60,263 nt of DNA, from NCBI RefSeq assembly GCF_005402965.1, contig NZ_BJCF01000027.1, positions 1 through 60,263 of the forward strand, written 5' to 3'. The position numbers and the translations under genes are program-made. Shown here one piece after another: positions 1 through 8,605 of the stretch (within the stretch, counting starts at the first letter, position 1; each line of letters opens with the position of its first letter). This stretch comes from Dolichospermum planctonicum (lineage in GTDB: Bacteria > Cyanobacteriota > Cyanobacteriia > Cyanobacteriales > Nostocaceae). Under the pieces are notes generated by a model. It was not told where the DNA came from. It worked only from the letters and a program-made list of their open reading frames with translations, and made no database searches.

Positions 1-108
1 CCAACTACCACTGAAATAGTTGATAAAGTTATTTCTGTTGCTCTCGATTTGATGAATCCTCAACATTTAAAAAATTGGTTCACTAATTGTTGTTACTGTA
101 CCTCATAA
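1..108 (+). pseudogene. 3' end of an IS630-type transposase
   Basis: An open frame runs from the first base to a TAA at 106-108. It encodes the last 35 residues of a protein ending WFTNCCYCTS. A C-terminus of the form WF(T)HCCYC(T/I)S is, from memory, typical of cyanobacterial IS630/Tc1-mariner-type DDE transposases. The rest lies outside the window, so intactness is unknown. It reads toward and overlaps the truncated FkbM gene on the other strand, so the IS end probably lies within about 20 bases after the stop. Confidence 0.55.
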
Positions 109-457
109 CACCGGGAAGTGCTGTAACAGTTTCTTCTTTATCTCCCAATGCAAAGTGATAGCAATGGATTTGTGGATACATCGAAGTATTTTTCTTAAGG
201 GTTATAAAGTTTTTAGAAACTGGCTCAAACGAATAAATTTGCGCTGAAGGAAATTTATTTTTAAAGTCAATGGCAGTTTCACCATTGTGTGCGCCACAAT
301 CAAATATTGTTCTTAAGTCAACTATTCCTAGCCTGTTAGAAATATCATAGGAAATATCCAATCCTGATGATAGTCCGTGAAGTTGCTTTACAATCCATCC
401 TTGACTAAAAATTTGTTTTTTAATTTCTTCTTTCAGAAGTTTTAGGAAATCAATCAT
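83..457 (-). pseudogene. FkbM-family methyltransferase, truncated by an IS
   Basis: The frame encodes the N-terminal part of an FkbM-type SAM-dependent methyltransferase: the nucleotide-binding motif FDCGAHNGET is at residues 52-61 and SFEP at 76-79. Such proteins usually have about 240-280 residues, but this one stops after 124. Its last residues (VMRYSNNN) are simply the antisense of the transposase end at 83-108, so homology ends near base 115-125. I infer that transposition removed the C-terminal half, including the later KxDxxG motif. It is the promoter-distal relic of the polysaccharide cluster. An intact FkbM gene lies at 5384-6208. Confidence 0.7.
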
Positions 458-476
458 GACTAGTTTACTTTTTAAT

Positions 477-581
477 TAAGTTGGTGTTAAAAATTGTCGT
501 TATGAGAAGGGTATGAGCAAAAGGGTATGGACAACTTTACTTTTCGTTACATATTTCGGGTTTTTGCAGTTTACCTACTTA
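477..581. repeat. MITE-like repeat, copy B (TAAGTAGGT ends)
   Basis: This 105-bp stretch starts TAAGTTGGTGTTAAAAATTG and ends TTACCTACTTA. It matches the element at 33853-33990 over both ends: left GTTAAAAATT.TCGTTATGA, right CAACTTTACTTTTCGTTAC, then CCTACTTA. The ends are short inverted repeats and there is no coding capacity, so it looks like a small non-autonomous element. The right end supplies the last lysine codon and the TAG stop (575-577) of the glycosyltransferase gene read leftward. Confidence 0.55.
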
Positions 582-1534
582 TATCTATATAATAGATAGT
601 ACAACTTTTGCAACTGCATTGCTATTTTCCACCCCAAAACCTCACGCATAACTTTAAACATAATTCCTCCTTCCGGTTTTAAGTCACACCCTCCTAAAGA
701 ACGAACATTTTTTTCAGCCTTTTGGATTAAATCCTTAGCTTGTGGGTATGCCATAAAAACAAAACATTGCCAATAACAAGCACAAGCATAACGAGTCCGA
801 TCGCTATTTTCAACAGATAATAAATTATTTGTACATAACTCTGCTGATAAAAAAGCAGATTCCCATGCCTTCCGAGATTTTGAACCGCTTAAACTACCAG
901 AAATACCTGACCGATAGTAAGATTTAGCACCTGTACAAAACTTAACGCCTTGACTAGCGAGAATAACGCGACAAAAGTATTCACCATCATCATTCAATGA
1001 TACGTTCTCATTCCACATACCAGCGGAGTCAGAAATATTTCGCGGTACAAGCCAAGCCGCAGGGTGCATCATCAAATTCTTTTCCCAAGCAGCAATAAGC
1101 CAATCAATGGGTGACATATCCGTCCATAAAGTTTGTGGGGTAAATATAGCTTCAGATGGGTTTTGGAAAAATCTAGCCCATTCTCCTGATGCCACATAAT
1201 CTGAGTTACGATCAAATTCTGAAAGCTTTAACTGACGTTCAATTTTATCCGGTGCAAGCAAATCATCAGCATCTAAATATTGAATAAAGTCTCCTTGGGC
1301 TGCTTTTAAAGCTCTATTCCTAGCTGTACTAGCACCTTTATTTTCTTGACTAATTACCTTGACTCTCTTTGATTCGTAGATTTTGGCGATCGCTAAAGTA
1401 TTATCTGTTGAGCCATCATCAACAACTACAATTTCTATATTCTGCCAAGTCTGTGCCAGAGCCGAATCCAATGTTTCTGCTATGTATGGTGCAGCGTTGT
1501 AAGCTGGAATTAAGATTGATACTAAAGGCTTCAT
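575..1534 (-). CDS. Family 2 glycosyltransferase
   Basis: This 319-residue protein has a GT-A fold. The N-terminus reads PLVSILIPAYN, followed by VVDDGSTD (residues 37-44, nucleotide-sugar binding) and LDADD (87-91, the metal-binding DxD). It should add one sugar from a nucleotide donor to a growing surface glycan at the cytoplasmic side of the membrane; donor and acceptor cannot be read from sequence. It lies in a same-strand cluster of transferases that ends with an ABC exporter. The C-terminus is lysine plus a stop supplied by a small repeat element, so the natural 3' end may have been altered. ATG start at 1534. Confidence 0.85.
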   Translation of the reverse strand: MKPLVSILIPAYNAAPYIAETLDSALAQTWQNIEIVVVDDGSTDNTLAIAKIYESKRVKVISQENKGASTARNRALKAAQGDFIQYLDADDLLAPDKIERQLKLSEFDRNSDYVASGEWARFFQNPSEAIFTPQTLWTDMSPIDWLIAAWEKNLMMHPAAWLVPRNISDSAGMWNENVSLNDDGEYFCRVILASQGVKFCTGAKSYYRSGISGSLSGSKSRKAWESAFLSAELCTNNLLSVENSDRTRYACACYWQCFVFMAYPQAKDLIQKAEKNVRSLGGCDLKPEGGIMFKVMREVLGWKIAMQLQKLYYLLYRYK

Positions 1535-1569
1535 AAGTTATTAAATACTTGCGACTTCAACTATGGTTC

Positions 1570-2544
1570 TCATCGCAGAATATGCTTCCAGCCATAGCGA
1601 AAATACCAAGGTTTAGAGTCTGCAACATAATGATGTAAAACAGCTTTAGGTGCTATCACCTCATCTCGTTCTGGCATCACAATATACTCTGAGGCAGGGG
1701 CAACTGTACAAGATTTACCAGCCATAAGCATAGCCACAAGAGCTTGTTCTTGAAAGTAATGTGTACCTTCTTTTTCGATCATGGTTTTACACCAATATTC
1801 TAATTGCTCCCAATCAATATCATCACTTTTTAATCCACAAATTCCGACATTGACTCGCTCAGGCATTTCTGCTTGTGCTAAGGAAGTCATTAAATCTGGC
1901 GAATAACCATAAGATGTTTCCACATCTATCATGTGACATAGGTTTTGTGGGCATTTTAGCCAGTTCAACAAAAGCTCTGGAGTGCGAAAAAACAGCATAT
2001 CAGAATCAAGAACTAGCTTCCAACCTTGAGAATTAAGATGAATATCGGTTAATTTTCGCATATTAGGATAATTAAGCCGACGTTCTCTTAGATAGGGGAA
2101 CTTATTTTCTGGTAAATATTTATCTATGTATTCATCAATTTCTGGTTTAAGAATAAGTTTTGCATTGGGAAAAATTCTAACAATCTCATCTTGATACTGC
2201 TTTTCTAAAGATCCATCATCATAAATAACTGGACGTAATCTAAAATCATGAATATACTGTGACATGGAATAAGCACAAAAACAGGTCTGATACCAAAATC
2301 TTTTGCCAGTTAGAAAATGAATATCTAATGTTTCGGTAACTCCTTGGTCGAGTTGTAATGGTGGGAGCAAATAAGTAGCTTTCTCCATTTCTATTTGTGC
2401 TTGCAAGTCCACAGCCATATTTACTGCACCCTTACGAGTTAATCTTTGGATAAAACTCTTAGGAAGATGATAAAGCTTATAAACTAGCACTCCAAGCTTT
2501 AACTGCTTGATAAGTTGGCGTGTTTTTGTGATTTTTTGAGCCAT
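1570..2544 (-). CDS. Putative GT-A glycosyltransferase (GT8-like)
   Basis: The 324-residue product is not a classic GT2 enzyme. It carries a LVLDSDMLFF motif (residues 178-186), a DxD-type metal site as in GT8-like and related nucleotide-diphospho-sugar transferases. A later EQALVAML segment resembles the acceptor-side region of such enzymes. The basic first 40 residues have no signal peptide, so a cytoplasmic location at the membrane is likely. It sits 35 bases from the neighbouring GT2 gene, within the surface-polysaccharide cluster. The transferase assignment rests on the DxD context and neighbourhood; the sugar is unknown. Confidence 0.6.
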   Translation of the reverse strand: MAQKITKTRQLIKQLKLGVLVYKLYHLPKSFIQRLTRKGAVNMAVDLQAQIEMEKATYLLPPLQLDQGVTETLDIHFLTGKRFWYQTCFCAYSMSQYIHDFRLRPVIYDDGSLEKQYQDEIVRIFPNAKLILKPEIDEYIDKYLPENKFPYLRERRLNYPNMRKLTDIHLNSQGWKLVLDSDMLFFRTPELLLNWLKCPQNLCHMIDVETSYGYSPDLMTSLAQAEMPERVNVGICGLKSDDIDWEQLEYWCKTMIEKEGTHYFQEQALVAMLMAGKSCTVAPASEYIVMPERDEVIAPKAVLHHYVADSKPWYFRYGWKHILR

Positions 2545-2607
2545 TATTAATTACACAATACTTTTTTATACAAGAATATTTAGATTTTTCGGTTGAGCTA
2601 GTCAGAG

Positions 2608-3570
2608 CTATAAACCAGTTTTGTTTCCATGTAAAGCCGCTAGTCCTTCAAACATTCCACAATTTCCTCTCCACTGGATAAAAGCAGAGGAACTTTTCCA
2701 TGCTTGACAGCTAAAAAATGCTTTTAACTGTCTTGGTAAAACACTCCATTGAGGAATCTTTTTCCAAGGTCTAATCTTATGACAATCTAGCACCTGAATC
2801 CAAGAACGAGATGAGGCATAGTTTAACCGAGCAAGATAATCTTTTGTCAATCGGTTTGCAGAAATTAGGTGGGTTAATTGCAGTTGAGGGAAATAACCGA
2901 CTCCCCAACCAGCTTCTAGTAATGTCAAGTTGATATCACAATCACCACCCGACTGAAGACTTTTACCTGTGCGATCTAAAGACATTCGATTAGAGTCTTT
3001 AGCAAGACTATCTACATAAAAAATTGCCGCTTCTTTTAGTAAAGCCATCCCCGCTCCAATGGGAGCAAAAAATGGGTACTGTTTTTCAGTATTACTGGAA
3101 TTGTAATATGAATAATTTTGAATTTCTTCACCTAAGTCTCTAAGGGCTAAACAGATCCAAAAGTCTTTAACCCAAGATTCTGGTTCAACCTCAAACTCTG
3201 GCAATGATTTCCCCCCAATTGCACCTAATTTGGGGTCTTCATAGAATATATTTACCGTATTTTCTAGATAACTAGAATCAAGAACATTATCATCGTCAAC
3301 AAATATAATATATTTCCCACGACTAGCTTTAATTCCCGCGACCCTTGCTTTTGTTAAACCTAGCTGATTTTCAACAACGATTTTTGATGATTTATGCCAA
3401 GATAAATCAAAACTTGAAACATACTGAGGATCTGGGGTAGCATTATCAATGATGATCAGTTCCCATTGATTGTTTGGTAATGTTTGTTTACTTAACCCAC
3501 TAAGTGTTCTTTGTAAACGCAGTTGATTAGGGTTATGAGTAGGGATGATAACAGAAATAAGGGGATTCAT
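2608..3570 (-). CDS. Family 2 glycosyltransferase
   Basis: A 320-residue GT2 enzyme with N-terminal LISVIIPTHN (4-13) and FVDDDN (90-95) in place of the usual DxD. It belongs to the group that transfers sugars during exopolysaccharide or O-antigen-like synthesis. The ATG at 3570 overlaps the stop of the acetyltransferase gene upstream (3567-3570) by four bases, so the two are translationally coupled and probably modify the same glycan. The C-terminal third contains a conserved tryptophan-rich stretch but no membrane segment. Confidence 0.85.
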   Translation of the reverse strand: MNPLISVIIPTHNPNQLRLQRTLSGLSKQTLPNNQWELIIIDNATPDPQYVSSFDLSWHKSSKIVVENQLGLTKARVAGIKASRGKYIIFVDDDNVLDSSYLENTVNIFYEDPKLGAIGGKSLPEFEVEPESWVKDFWICLALRDLGEEIQNYSYYNSSNTEKQYPFFAPIGAGMALLKEAAIFYVDSLAKDSNRMSLDRTGKSLQSGGDCDINLTLLEAGWGVGYFPQLQLTHLISANRLTKDYLARLNYASSRSWIQVLDCHKIRPWKKIPQWSVLPRQLKAFFSCQAWKSSSAFIQWRGNCGMFEGLAALHGNKTGL

Positions 3571-4130
3571 AATCGAGTTCTTACCACTTTTGCAGGAACA
3601 CCAACAGCGATCGAATATGGAGGCAGATCTTTAGTAACAACTGCACCAGCGCCAACTATACACCCATCTCCAATAGTTACGCCGCCTAAAACCGTAACTC
3701 CAGCCCCCAACCACACATCTTCACCAATAGTTACTGGTAAAAGTACATCAGGTTGTGATCTAATTCTCAGATCACGGCTGGGAATTGTATGATTTGATGA
3801 CAGGATTCGACAATGCATGGCAATTAATGTATCTTTACCAATCGTTACTCCTCCATGACCATAAATTACGACATACGGACCTATGAAAACATTTTCTGCG
3901 ATGTGAATCGAGCCGCCCCAGCAATCAAGAATTACACCGGGAGAAATTTCAGATTTGGCAAGTATACTGATTTTTCCTTTGTGTCCGTAAGACAAACCCA
4001 AATTGGCAGTAAAATTTTTACCTACAAAACAAGAATAATCAATTTCTACATTGCCCCAATTGAATATTGCAATTACGAAGAAATTACGAAATAATTTTAG
4101 CTTGTTAACAATAAATCTGTATATAGGCAT
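3567..4130 (-). CDS. Hexapeptide-repeat O-acetyltransferase (WcaF-like)
   Basis: The 187-residue protein shows left-handed beta-helix hexapeptide repeats. Examples are the IGEDVWLGAGVTVLGGVTIG run and the GCIVGAGAVV run near residues 135-170, ending PAKVVRTRL. SSNHTIP carries the catalytic-type histidine of the LbH acetyltransferase family. It should acetylate a sugar hydroxyl of the polysaccharide from acetyl-CoA, as WcaF/WcaB-type enzymes do, working as a trimer in the cytoplasm. It overlaps the following GT2 gene by four bases. The ATG start at 4130 follows a repeat-rich gap. Confidence 0.8.
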   Translation of the reverse strand: MPIYRFIVNKLKLFRNFFVIAIFNWGNVEIDYSCFVGKNFTANLGLSYGHKGKISILAKSEISPGVILDCWGGSIHIAENVFIGPYVVIYGHGGVTIGKDTLIAMHCRILSSNHTIPSRDLRIRSQPDVLLPVTIGEDVWLGAGVTVLGGVTIGDGCIVGAGAVVTKDLPPYSIAVGVPAKVVRTRL

Positions 4131-4337
4131 CCGGTTTGATTCCTGATAGCGTTCACGTAGTGTGCCCTTCGCGGTAGCGTGCCGGAGGCATCAGGCATAG
4201 CGTGGCGTTAGCCATATTTTCCTACGTAGGAAGGCAAGAGGCAAAGGGCAAGAGGATTCGAGAATATAAAGGTGTACTGAGTTTATAATTAGATTTTTAA
4301 ACAAATTGCAAAAAAATACTTGAAATTACTTGCTGAA
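4131..4337. other. Gene-free gap with palindromic repeat
   Basis: No coding region is visible here. At 4149-4213 there is a GC-rich patch containing GTGCCCTTCGCGGTAGCGTG and GCATAGCGTGGCGTTAGCC, of the kind scattered through Nostocales intergenic DNA. Further on is an AG-rich stretch (4230-4262). The gap separates the acetyltransferase gene from a MITE at 4338-4446 and may contain the promoter for the minus-strand genes 4130 to 575; no clear -35/-10 pair stood out. Confidence 0.5.
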
Positions 4338-4446
4338 CTAGTAGTCTGTCAAGCTTGAAATTGTGAGTTATTAAATTTTACAACCGTCTGTTAGCAATAC
4401 TTTCAAACTTCGTTAACACACAAAATTAATATTGACAGACTACTAG
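4338..4446. mobile_element. MITE with 15-bp perfect inverted repeats
   Basis: CTAGTAGTCTGTCAA (4338-4352) is repeated perfectly inverted as TTGACAGACTACTAG (4432-4446). The 109-bp element has no open frame, and the ends show further weak similarity inward (TTGTG/CACAA). This is the layout of a miniature inverted-repeat transposable element mobilised in trans. It lies 14 bp downstream of the glycosyltransferase stop at 4461. Confidence 0.75.
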
Positions 4447-4460
4447 GGAAGTAAATACTG

Positions 4461-5366
4461 CTAAAGTGATTGTCGGCGGATAAAATCCTGAATCTGAATT
4501 AACCAAAAAGCAGGCATTATTGATTTCAATGATTGAAGTAAAATATTTTGGGTCTTTGGAGGATTACCTCCTAGAAATTGACAAAACTTCAGGGATTCAA
4601 ATGCCAGTTCTTTATCATTTAAGCCTAAAAAAGCTCTTGTCACAACTTCCAATTGCTCAATAACAACCTCATTAATTGAAGAGTCAAATTCATTAGCATA
4701 TTTTTTTAAAAACTGAAAACGGCAATGCCAACATTTGTGTTGATTTTGGCTCAGTCCATGTGAGTGTCGTAAAGAAAAGGCAAGTACTTCTTCAACAACT
4801 AAGAATTTAGCCCCCGATCCAGCTAGACAAACGTGTAAATCTGCATCTTCCCAGCAGGAATAATTCTCATTAAAGCCTTTAACCATTAAAAACTTATCTT
4901 TTCTGTAAAGACCACTAATTACACCTATGGGATTAGCGATCGCTGCAATCAGAGGATTGTTCTTAAAATCTTGATTTTGGTACTTCCGTGCAATCACAAG
5001 TTGCCTTGTTTCTTCGTCAACCCAATCTGCATTACAGATAATTACATCTATGCTTGAATCTATTTTGGCTTTAGTTTTCTCTAGGTATTCTGGGTGAAGA
5101 ATATCATCGGCATCATGGAAGTGAATCCAATCACAATTGCTTGCTTTTGCTAATTGATTGCGAGCGTGTGAAACACCTATATTTTTATTCCCTACAATCA
5201 CTTTTGCCCCAAGAGATTTAGCTACTTCGACGGTATTGTCTTGACTTCCATCGTCGTAACATATAACTTCATCAAAAGGAACAGTTTGAGCTTCAACTGT
5301 TTCCCAGAGTCGGGGCAGGTATTTTTCTGCGTTATAGCATGGAATAAGTAAGCTGCAAGAAATCAT
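4461..5366 (-). CDS. Family 2 glycosyltransferase
   Basis: This 301-residue GT2 protein starts SCSLLIPCYN and carries YDDGSQD (37-43) and HDADD (84-88, the metal-binding site). A tryptophan/histidine-rich region follows (CWHCRFQFLKKY around 217-228). It probably transfers a sugar to a lipid-linked surface glycan at the cytoplasmic face. It is 17 bases downstream of the FkbM methyltransferase gene, so the two are likely cotranscribed. ATG start at 5366; a MITE lies just past its stop. Confidence 0.85.
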   Translation of the reverse strand: MISCSLLIPCYNAEKYLPRLWETVEAQTVPFDEVICYDDGSQDNTVEVAKSLGAKVIVGNKNIGVSHARNQLAKASNCDWIHFHDADDILHPEYLEKTKAKIDSSIDVIICNADWVDEETRQLVIARKYQNQDFKNNPLIAAIANPIGVISGLYRKDKFLMVKGFNENYSCWEDADLHVCLAGSGAKFLVVEEVLAFSLRHSHGLSQNQHKCWHCRFQFLKKYANEFDSSINEVVIEQLEVVTRAFLGLNDKELAFESLKFCQFLGGNPPKTQNILLQSLKSIMPAFWLIQIQDFIRRQSL

Positions 5367-5383
5367 AATTTACTAGTTTTAAA

Positions 5384-6208
5384 TCAAGAAACTTCTATTT
5401 CAGCTTTGCGGGTAAAGTAACAATCTAACTCAATTAGTTCTAATGTGTCAGGAATATAACTAATTGGGAACATTCCACCATACACAAAACCCATCGATAA
5501 AAGTTGTTTACTTAAATCTTCAAATGTAGCACACTCGTCATAAAGTGGCTTGACAGTAGCTTCAGTAAGAATACCAAGAACATAGTTTAAAGTCTGCTGA
5601 CCTCCCCTAAGAACTTCAGCATCATGCCCTTGAGTATCTGTTTTTAAGAAAACACGTCGATTTGACGTAATCCCTAATGATTCGGCGACTTCATCAATAG
5701 TATGTATTTTTACAAGCTCGACATGATCTAGCTCAACCATATTCCCAAAGCTGTTTTGTGCGAGTTCATTAACTGCATAAAATGAACTAAAGGAGTCATC
5801 TTTGTATACATTTAACATGAGTTCTGAACATTTTTCGCCTAAAGCATAAGGGAGGATTTTCCATTTGTTATCCTTAGCTGCGAGAATATTCAAATATTCT
5901 TGATGTGCAGCAATAGGTTCAAACGAAATTATTTCTCCTTTATAACCTGTTCGTCTAGCATCAAGGGCGAATTGACCACGGTTAGCGCCGACATCGATGA
6001 GTAAATCAATTTTGTTTAATTGAAGTGATTGCTTTAAATGGTAGAGAGAAGCAATATGGAGTAGTGATAGAGAATAATGCTGTTTCTTGTCTGGACTCAG
6101 ACGTAGCTCGTTATATGTCTTTAGTATTGCCTGTAAAAATTCGTCATCTGTATAGTGTAATGGCTCAAAGCCCAGACGATGAATGAGAGAACGTAGTAGT
6201 TGTTTCAT
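5384..6208 (-). CDS. FkbM-family SAM-dependent methyltransferase
   Basis: A full-length 274-residue FkbM-type methyltransferase. It shows IDVGANRGQF (71-80, SAM loop), SFEP (95-98, ribose-binding acid) and LKTDTQGHD (188-196), the second conserved motif. In surface-glycan clusters FkbM enzymes O-methylate sugars, and that role is inferred here. It lies 9 bases after the next methyltransferase gene and 17 bases before a glycosyltransferase gene in one tightly packed run. Compare the truncated paralogue at 83-457. Confidence 0.85.
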   Translation of the reverse strand: MKQLLRSLIHRLGFEPLHYTDDEFLQAILKTYNELRLSPDKKQHYSLSLLHIASLYHLKQSLQLNKIDLLIDVGANRGQFALDARRTGYKGEIISFEPIAAHQEYLNILAAKDNKWKILPYALGEKCSELMLNVYKDDSFSSFYAVNELAQNSFGNMVELDHVELVKIHTIDEVAESLGITSNRRVFLKTDTQGHDAEVLRGGQQTLNYVLGILTEATVKPLYDECATFEDLSKQLLSMGFVYGGMFPISYIPDTLELIELDCYFTRKAEIEVS

Positions 6209-6217
6209 AATTAAAAT

Positions 6218-7171
6218 TTAAACTATTTTAAGCCAAAAGCTGCAACCAGGAAATTCCTTGATTGCAAATGATTCCGCAAAAAGCTCTTTAGCTATTTGGT
6301 TAGAGGCTAAATGAGCGCATGGTAGTAATACTTGCAAATGCTTTGATCCACCTAAAAGATAAGCTGCAAGTAAATAGTGCTCAGACCAAAGCCGATTTTG
6401 TAATTCAGGTGGATAGTCATTGGGCAAATAAATGTCATGAATATGAACAATGCAACCTTTAGGCAGATTTGGTAAAAGGGTTAGAAAAAATACAGTTACA
6501 TCACTACTTGGAAATACACGGTGACTGCCATCAAAAAAAATCAGAGTGTCGGGAGTAACAAGACTTAAAAATTCATCACAATTAAAATCTTCAAGACGAA
6601 CTCGATATACTTGATCACACAATTGTGCAATGGAAAGGCGAGGTTCAGGATCAATGGATATCATTTCCATTGGGATATTACCTTTAGACTTTGCTAAGCA
6701 AGCGACTCTAGTAGACATCCCTGAGCCAATTTCTATATATTTTTTCGGGCGTAAATACTGAATAATTCCATACAAAGAAACGGCATCAAATGGTAGTAAA
6801 AACTCATTGATACGCCATGGGAGATTTGGGTTTTCTTCGTCCTCTTTTTCAGACCACTGCGTATAGTCTTTAGTAAGTTCAACAATAGATTTTAAAAGTT
6901 GAATCTGATCAGAAATATCTGCATTTAATAGGTCGTACAAAGCACGATTAGGTTGAGATTCATATCCCCAAAGAGGTTGAGGATTTTTTTTAGGAAGAAA
7001 GTCAATTCTCAATAAATCAGTTCCAAAGCCGTATATACCTAAATTATCTAATGCATACCACTGCTGCGGATGATTACTCAATAAAAGTCTACGAGCGACA
7101 AGAATTTTCCAACGTAAGATCAAACTTTTCGGATAAAACGATACTCTTTTAAAGAAATTTAAAACAGACAT
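6218..7171 (-). CDS. Class I SAM methyltransferase-like protein
   Basis: The 317-residue protein has YIEIGSGMST (145-154), a SAM-binding motif I, then SIDPEP and IFFDGSHR, typical of Methyltransf_24-like enzymes. IHDIY follows in the last third. It probably modifies a sugar or a non-carbohydrate decoration of the exported polysaccharide. I chose the ATG at 7171. An in-frame TTG at 7195 directly abuts the Wzt stop and would add eight residues, but it is less likely as a start. The gene is in one run with wzt upstream and the FkbM gene downstream. Confidence 0.75.
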   Translation of the reverse strand: MSVLNFFKRVSFYPKSLILRWKILVARRLLLSNHPQQWYALDNLGIYGFGTDLLRIDFLPKKNPQPLWGYESQPNRALYDLLNADISDQIQLLKSIVELTKDYTQWSEKEDEENPNLPWRINEFLLPFDAVSLYGIIQYLRPKKYIEIGSGMSTRVACLAKSKGNIPMEMISIDPEPRLSIAQLCDQVYRVRLEDFNCDEFLSLVTPDTLIFFDGSHRVFPSSDVTVFFLTLLPNLPKGCIVHIHDIYLPNDYPPELQNRLWSEHYLLAAYLLGGSKHLQVLLPCAHLASNQIAKELFAESFAIKEFPGCSFWLKIV

Positions 7172-7195
7172 AAATATATAGATAAATTGGCTCAA

Positions 7196-8443
7196 CTACA
7201 AATTACTCCAAGTTCCTCGTGTTGTAGAGTATCCACAACGTCCATCAAAATTCCCACCATAGAACATTTCCTCTCTTACCTGAATTTCGTAGTGAGTTTC
7301 AACCCAAAGTTGACATTCTCCAAACTTGTTAAAAAGACCTGCTTCAATGTAAAACTTTCCTGGTAAAAATGTGTGAAAATTCAACTTGCAACTGACATTC
7401 AATTTAGAAGTCTCATTAAATCTAAAAAAAATGGACTCATCTTTAGAAAAGATTGACGAGTAATAACTTTTACTAGAATCCGTGAAACAAAAGAAAACAC
7501 TATACTCGCTTGCCATATCTAATGAGTCTGTTGAGAATAATGCATCGATCTGTAGTTCTTCAAGCACAGATATTATATTGGAAGATACTTTGATGTCTTC
7601 TAATTGAAAATTTTTACTTTTGACAACAAAAGATGCTTGCTTATTTCGACAAGTAATTGGGCTTCTTGATATATCTTTGTAAGCAGTCAGTATATCTTTA
7701 ATTGTTCCAGAATCAACTATCTTGCCAGAGTTAAGTAGAACTCCTGAATTACAGAGACGAGAAATTGAACTGAGATTATGACTAACAAATAATACAGTTC
7801 TTCCCTCTTGGCTAACATCTTCCATTTTGTACAGACACTTTTCCTGAAACTGAGCATCTCCAACAGCCAAAACCTCATCCACAATCAAAATCTCGGGTTC
7901 TAAATGCGCCGCCACCGCAAACGCCAACCGCACATACATTCCCGAAGAATACCGCTTTACGGGCGTATCCAAAAACTTCTCAACCTCCGCAAAAGCCACA
8001 ATCTCATCAAACTTCCGCTTAATCTCCTCCTTACCCATACCCAGAATAGCACCATTGAGAAATATATTCTCTCTCCCTGTCAACTCTGGATGAAACCCAG
8101 TTCCCACCTCCAATAAACTCGCCACCCTACCCTTAATTTTAATACTCCCTTTTGTCGGTTCAGTAATGCGGCTTAAAATTTTCAATAGTGTTGATTTTCC
8201 CGCCCCATTGCGCCCAATAATCCCAACTCTATCACCTGGTTTAATATCAAAGGATACATCCTTTAAAGCCCAAAATTCCTCAAAAGCCGGATTTTCATTC
8301 TTAGCTTGCGGATTTAGTAAACTACCAATAGATTTAACCTTATTAGTAATGACATCTCGCAGTGCTGTGTAGCGTTCCTGCTTTTGATGGCCAATAATAT
8401 ATTTTTTGCCTAGATTTTCAACGCGAATAACTGTATCTGACAT
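7196..8443 (-). CDS. wzt: Polysaccharide ABC exporter ATP-binding subunit (Wzt type)
   Basis: The 415-residue protein has an ABC ATPase domain (1-250): Walker A GRNGAGKST (77-85), signature YSSGMYVRL (165-173), Walker B ILIVDEVLAVGD (185-196) and switch histidine SHN (221-223). A C-terminal region of about 165 residues resembles the Wzt carbohydrate-binding domain that recognises the finished chain. It energises export of lipid-linked polysaccharide through the permease Wzm. The permease gene lies about 5 kb away (13239-14075), separated by an accessory island. The ATG at 8443 gives the normal MSDTVIRVEN start; an upstream ATG at 8497 is possible but atypical. Confidence 0.88.
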   Translation of the reverse strand: MSDTVIRVENLGKKYIIGHQKQERYTALRDVITNKVKSIGSLLNPQAKNENPAFEEFWALKDVSFDIKPGDRVGIIGRNGAGKSTLLKILSRITEPTKGSIKIKGRVASLLEVGTGFHPELTGRENIFLNGAILGMGKEEIKRKFDEIVAFAEVEKFLDTPVKRYSSGMYVRLAFAVAAHLEPEILIVDEVLAVGDAQFQEKCLYKMEDVSQEGRTVLFVSHNLSSISRLCNSGVLLNSGKIVDSGTIKDILTAYKDISRSPITCRNKQASFVVKSKNFQLEDIKVSSNIISVLEELQIDALFSTDSLDMASEYSVFFCFTDSSKSYYSSIFSKDESIFFRFNETSKLNVSCKLNFHTFLPGKFYIEAGLFNKFGECQLWVETHYEIQVREEMFYGGNFDGRCGYSTTRGTWSNL

Positions 8444-8605
8444 AGGTATTAATTTATCAATTTGAAAATTATTGATTTGACGGCTTATATATCTCAAGAT
8501 TAAGCTAAATTTAGCATTTAATTATAGAAGTAGCCAGATTACTTACCCATAGTATATTACTAACTAGCTCACTTATAACACACTTTTTTTATAAGTCACC
8601 AGTAG

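Noticed and set aside
3855..4094. Plus-strand frame opposite the acetyltransferase
   Set aside because: Antisense to a hexapeptide-repeat gene whose motif spacing is clear.
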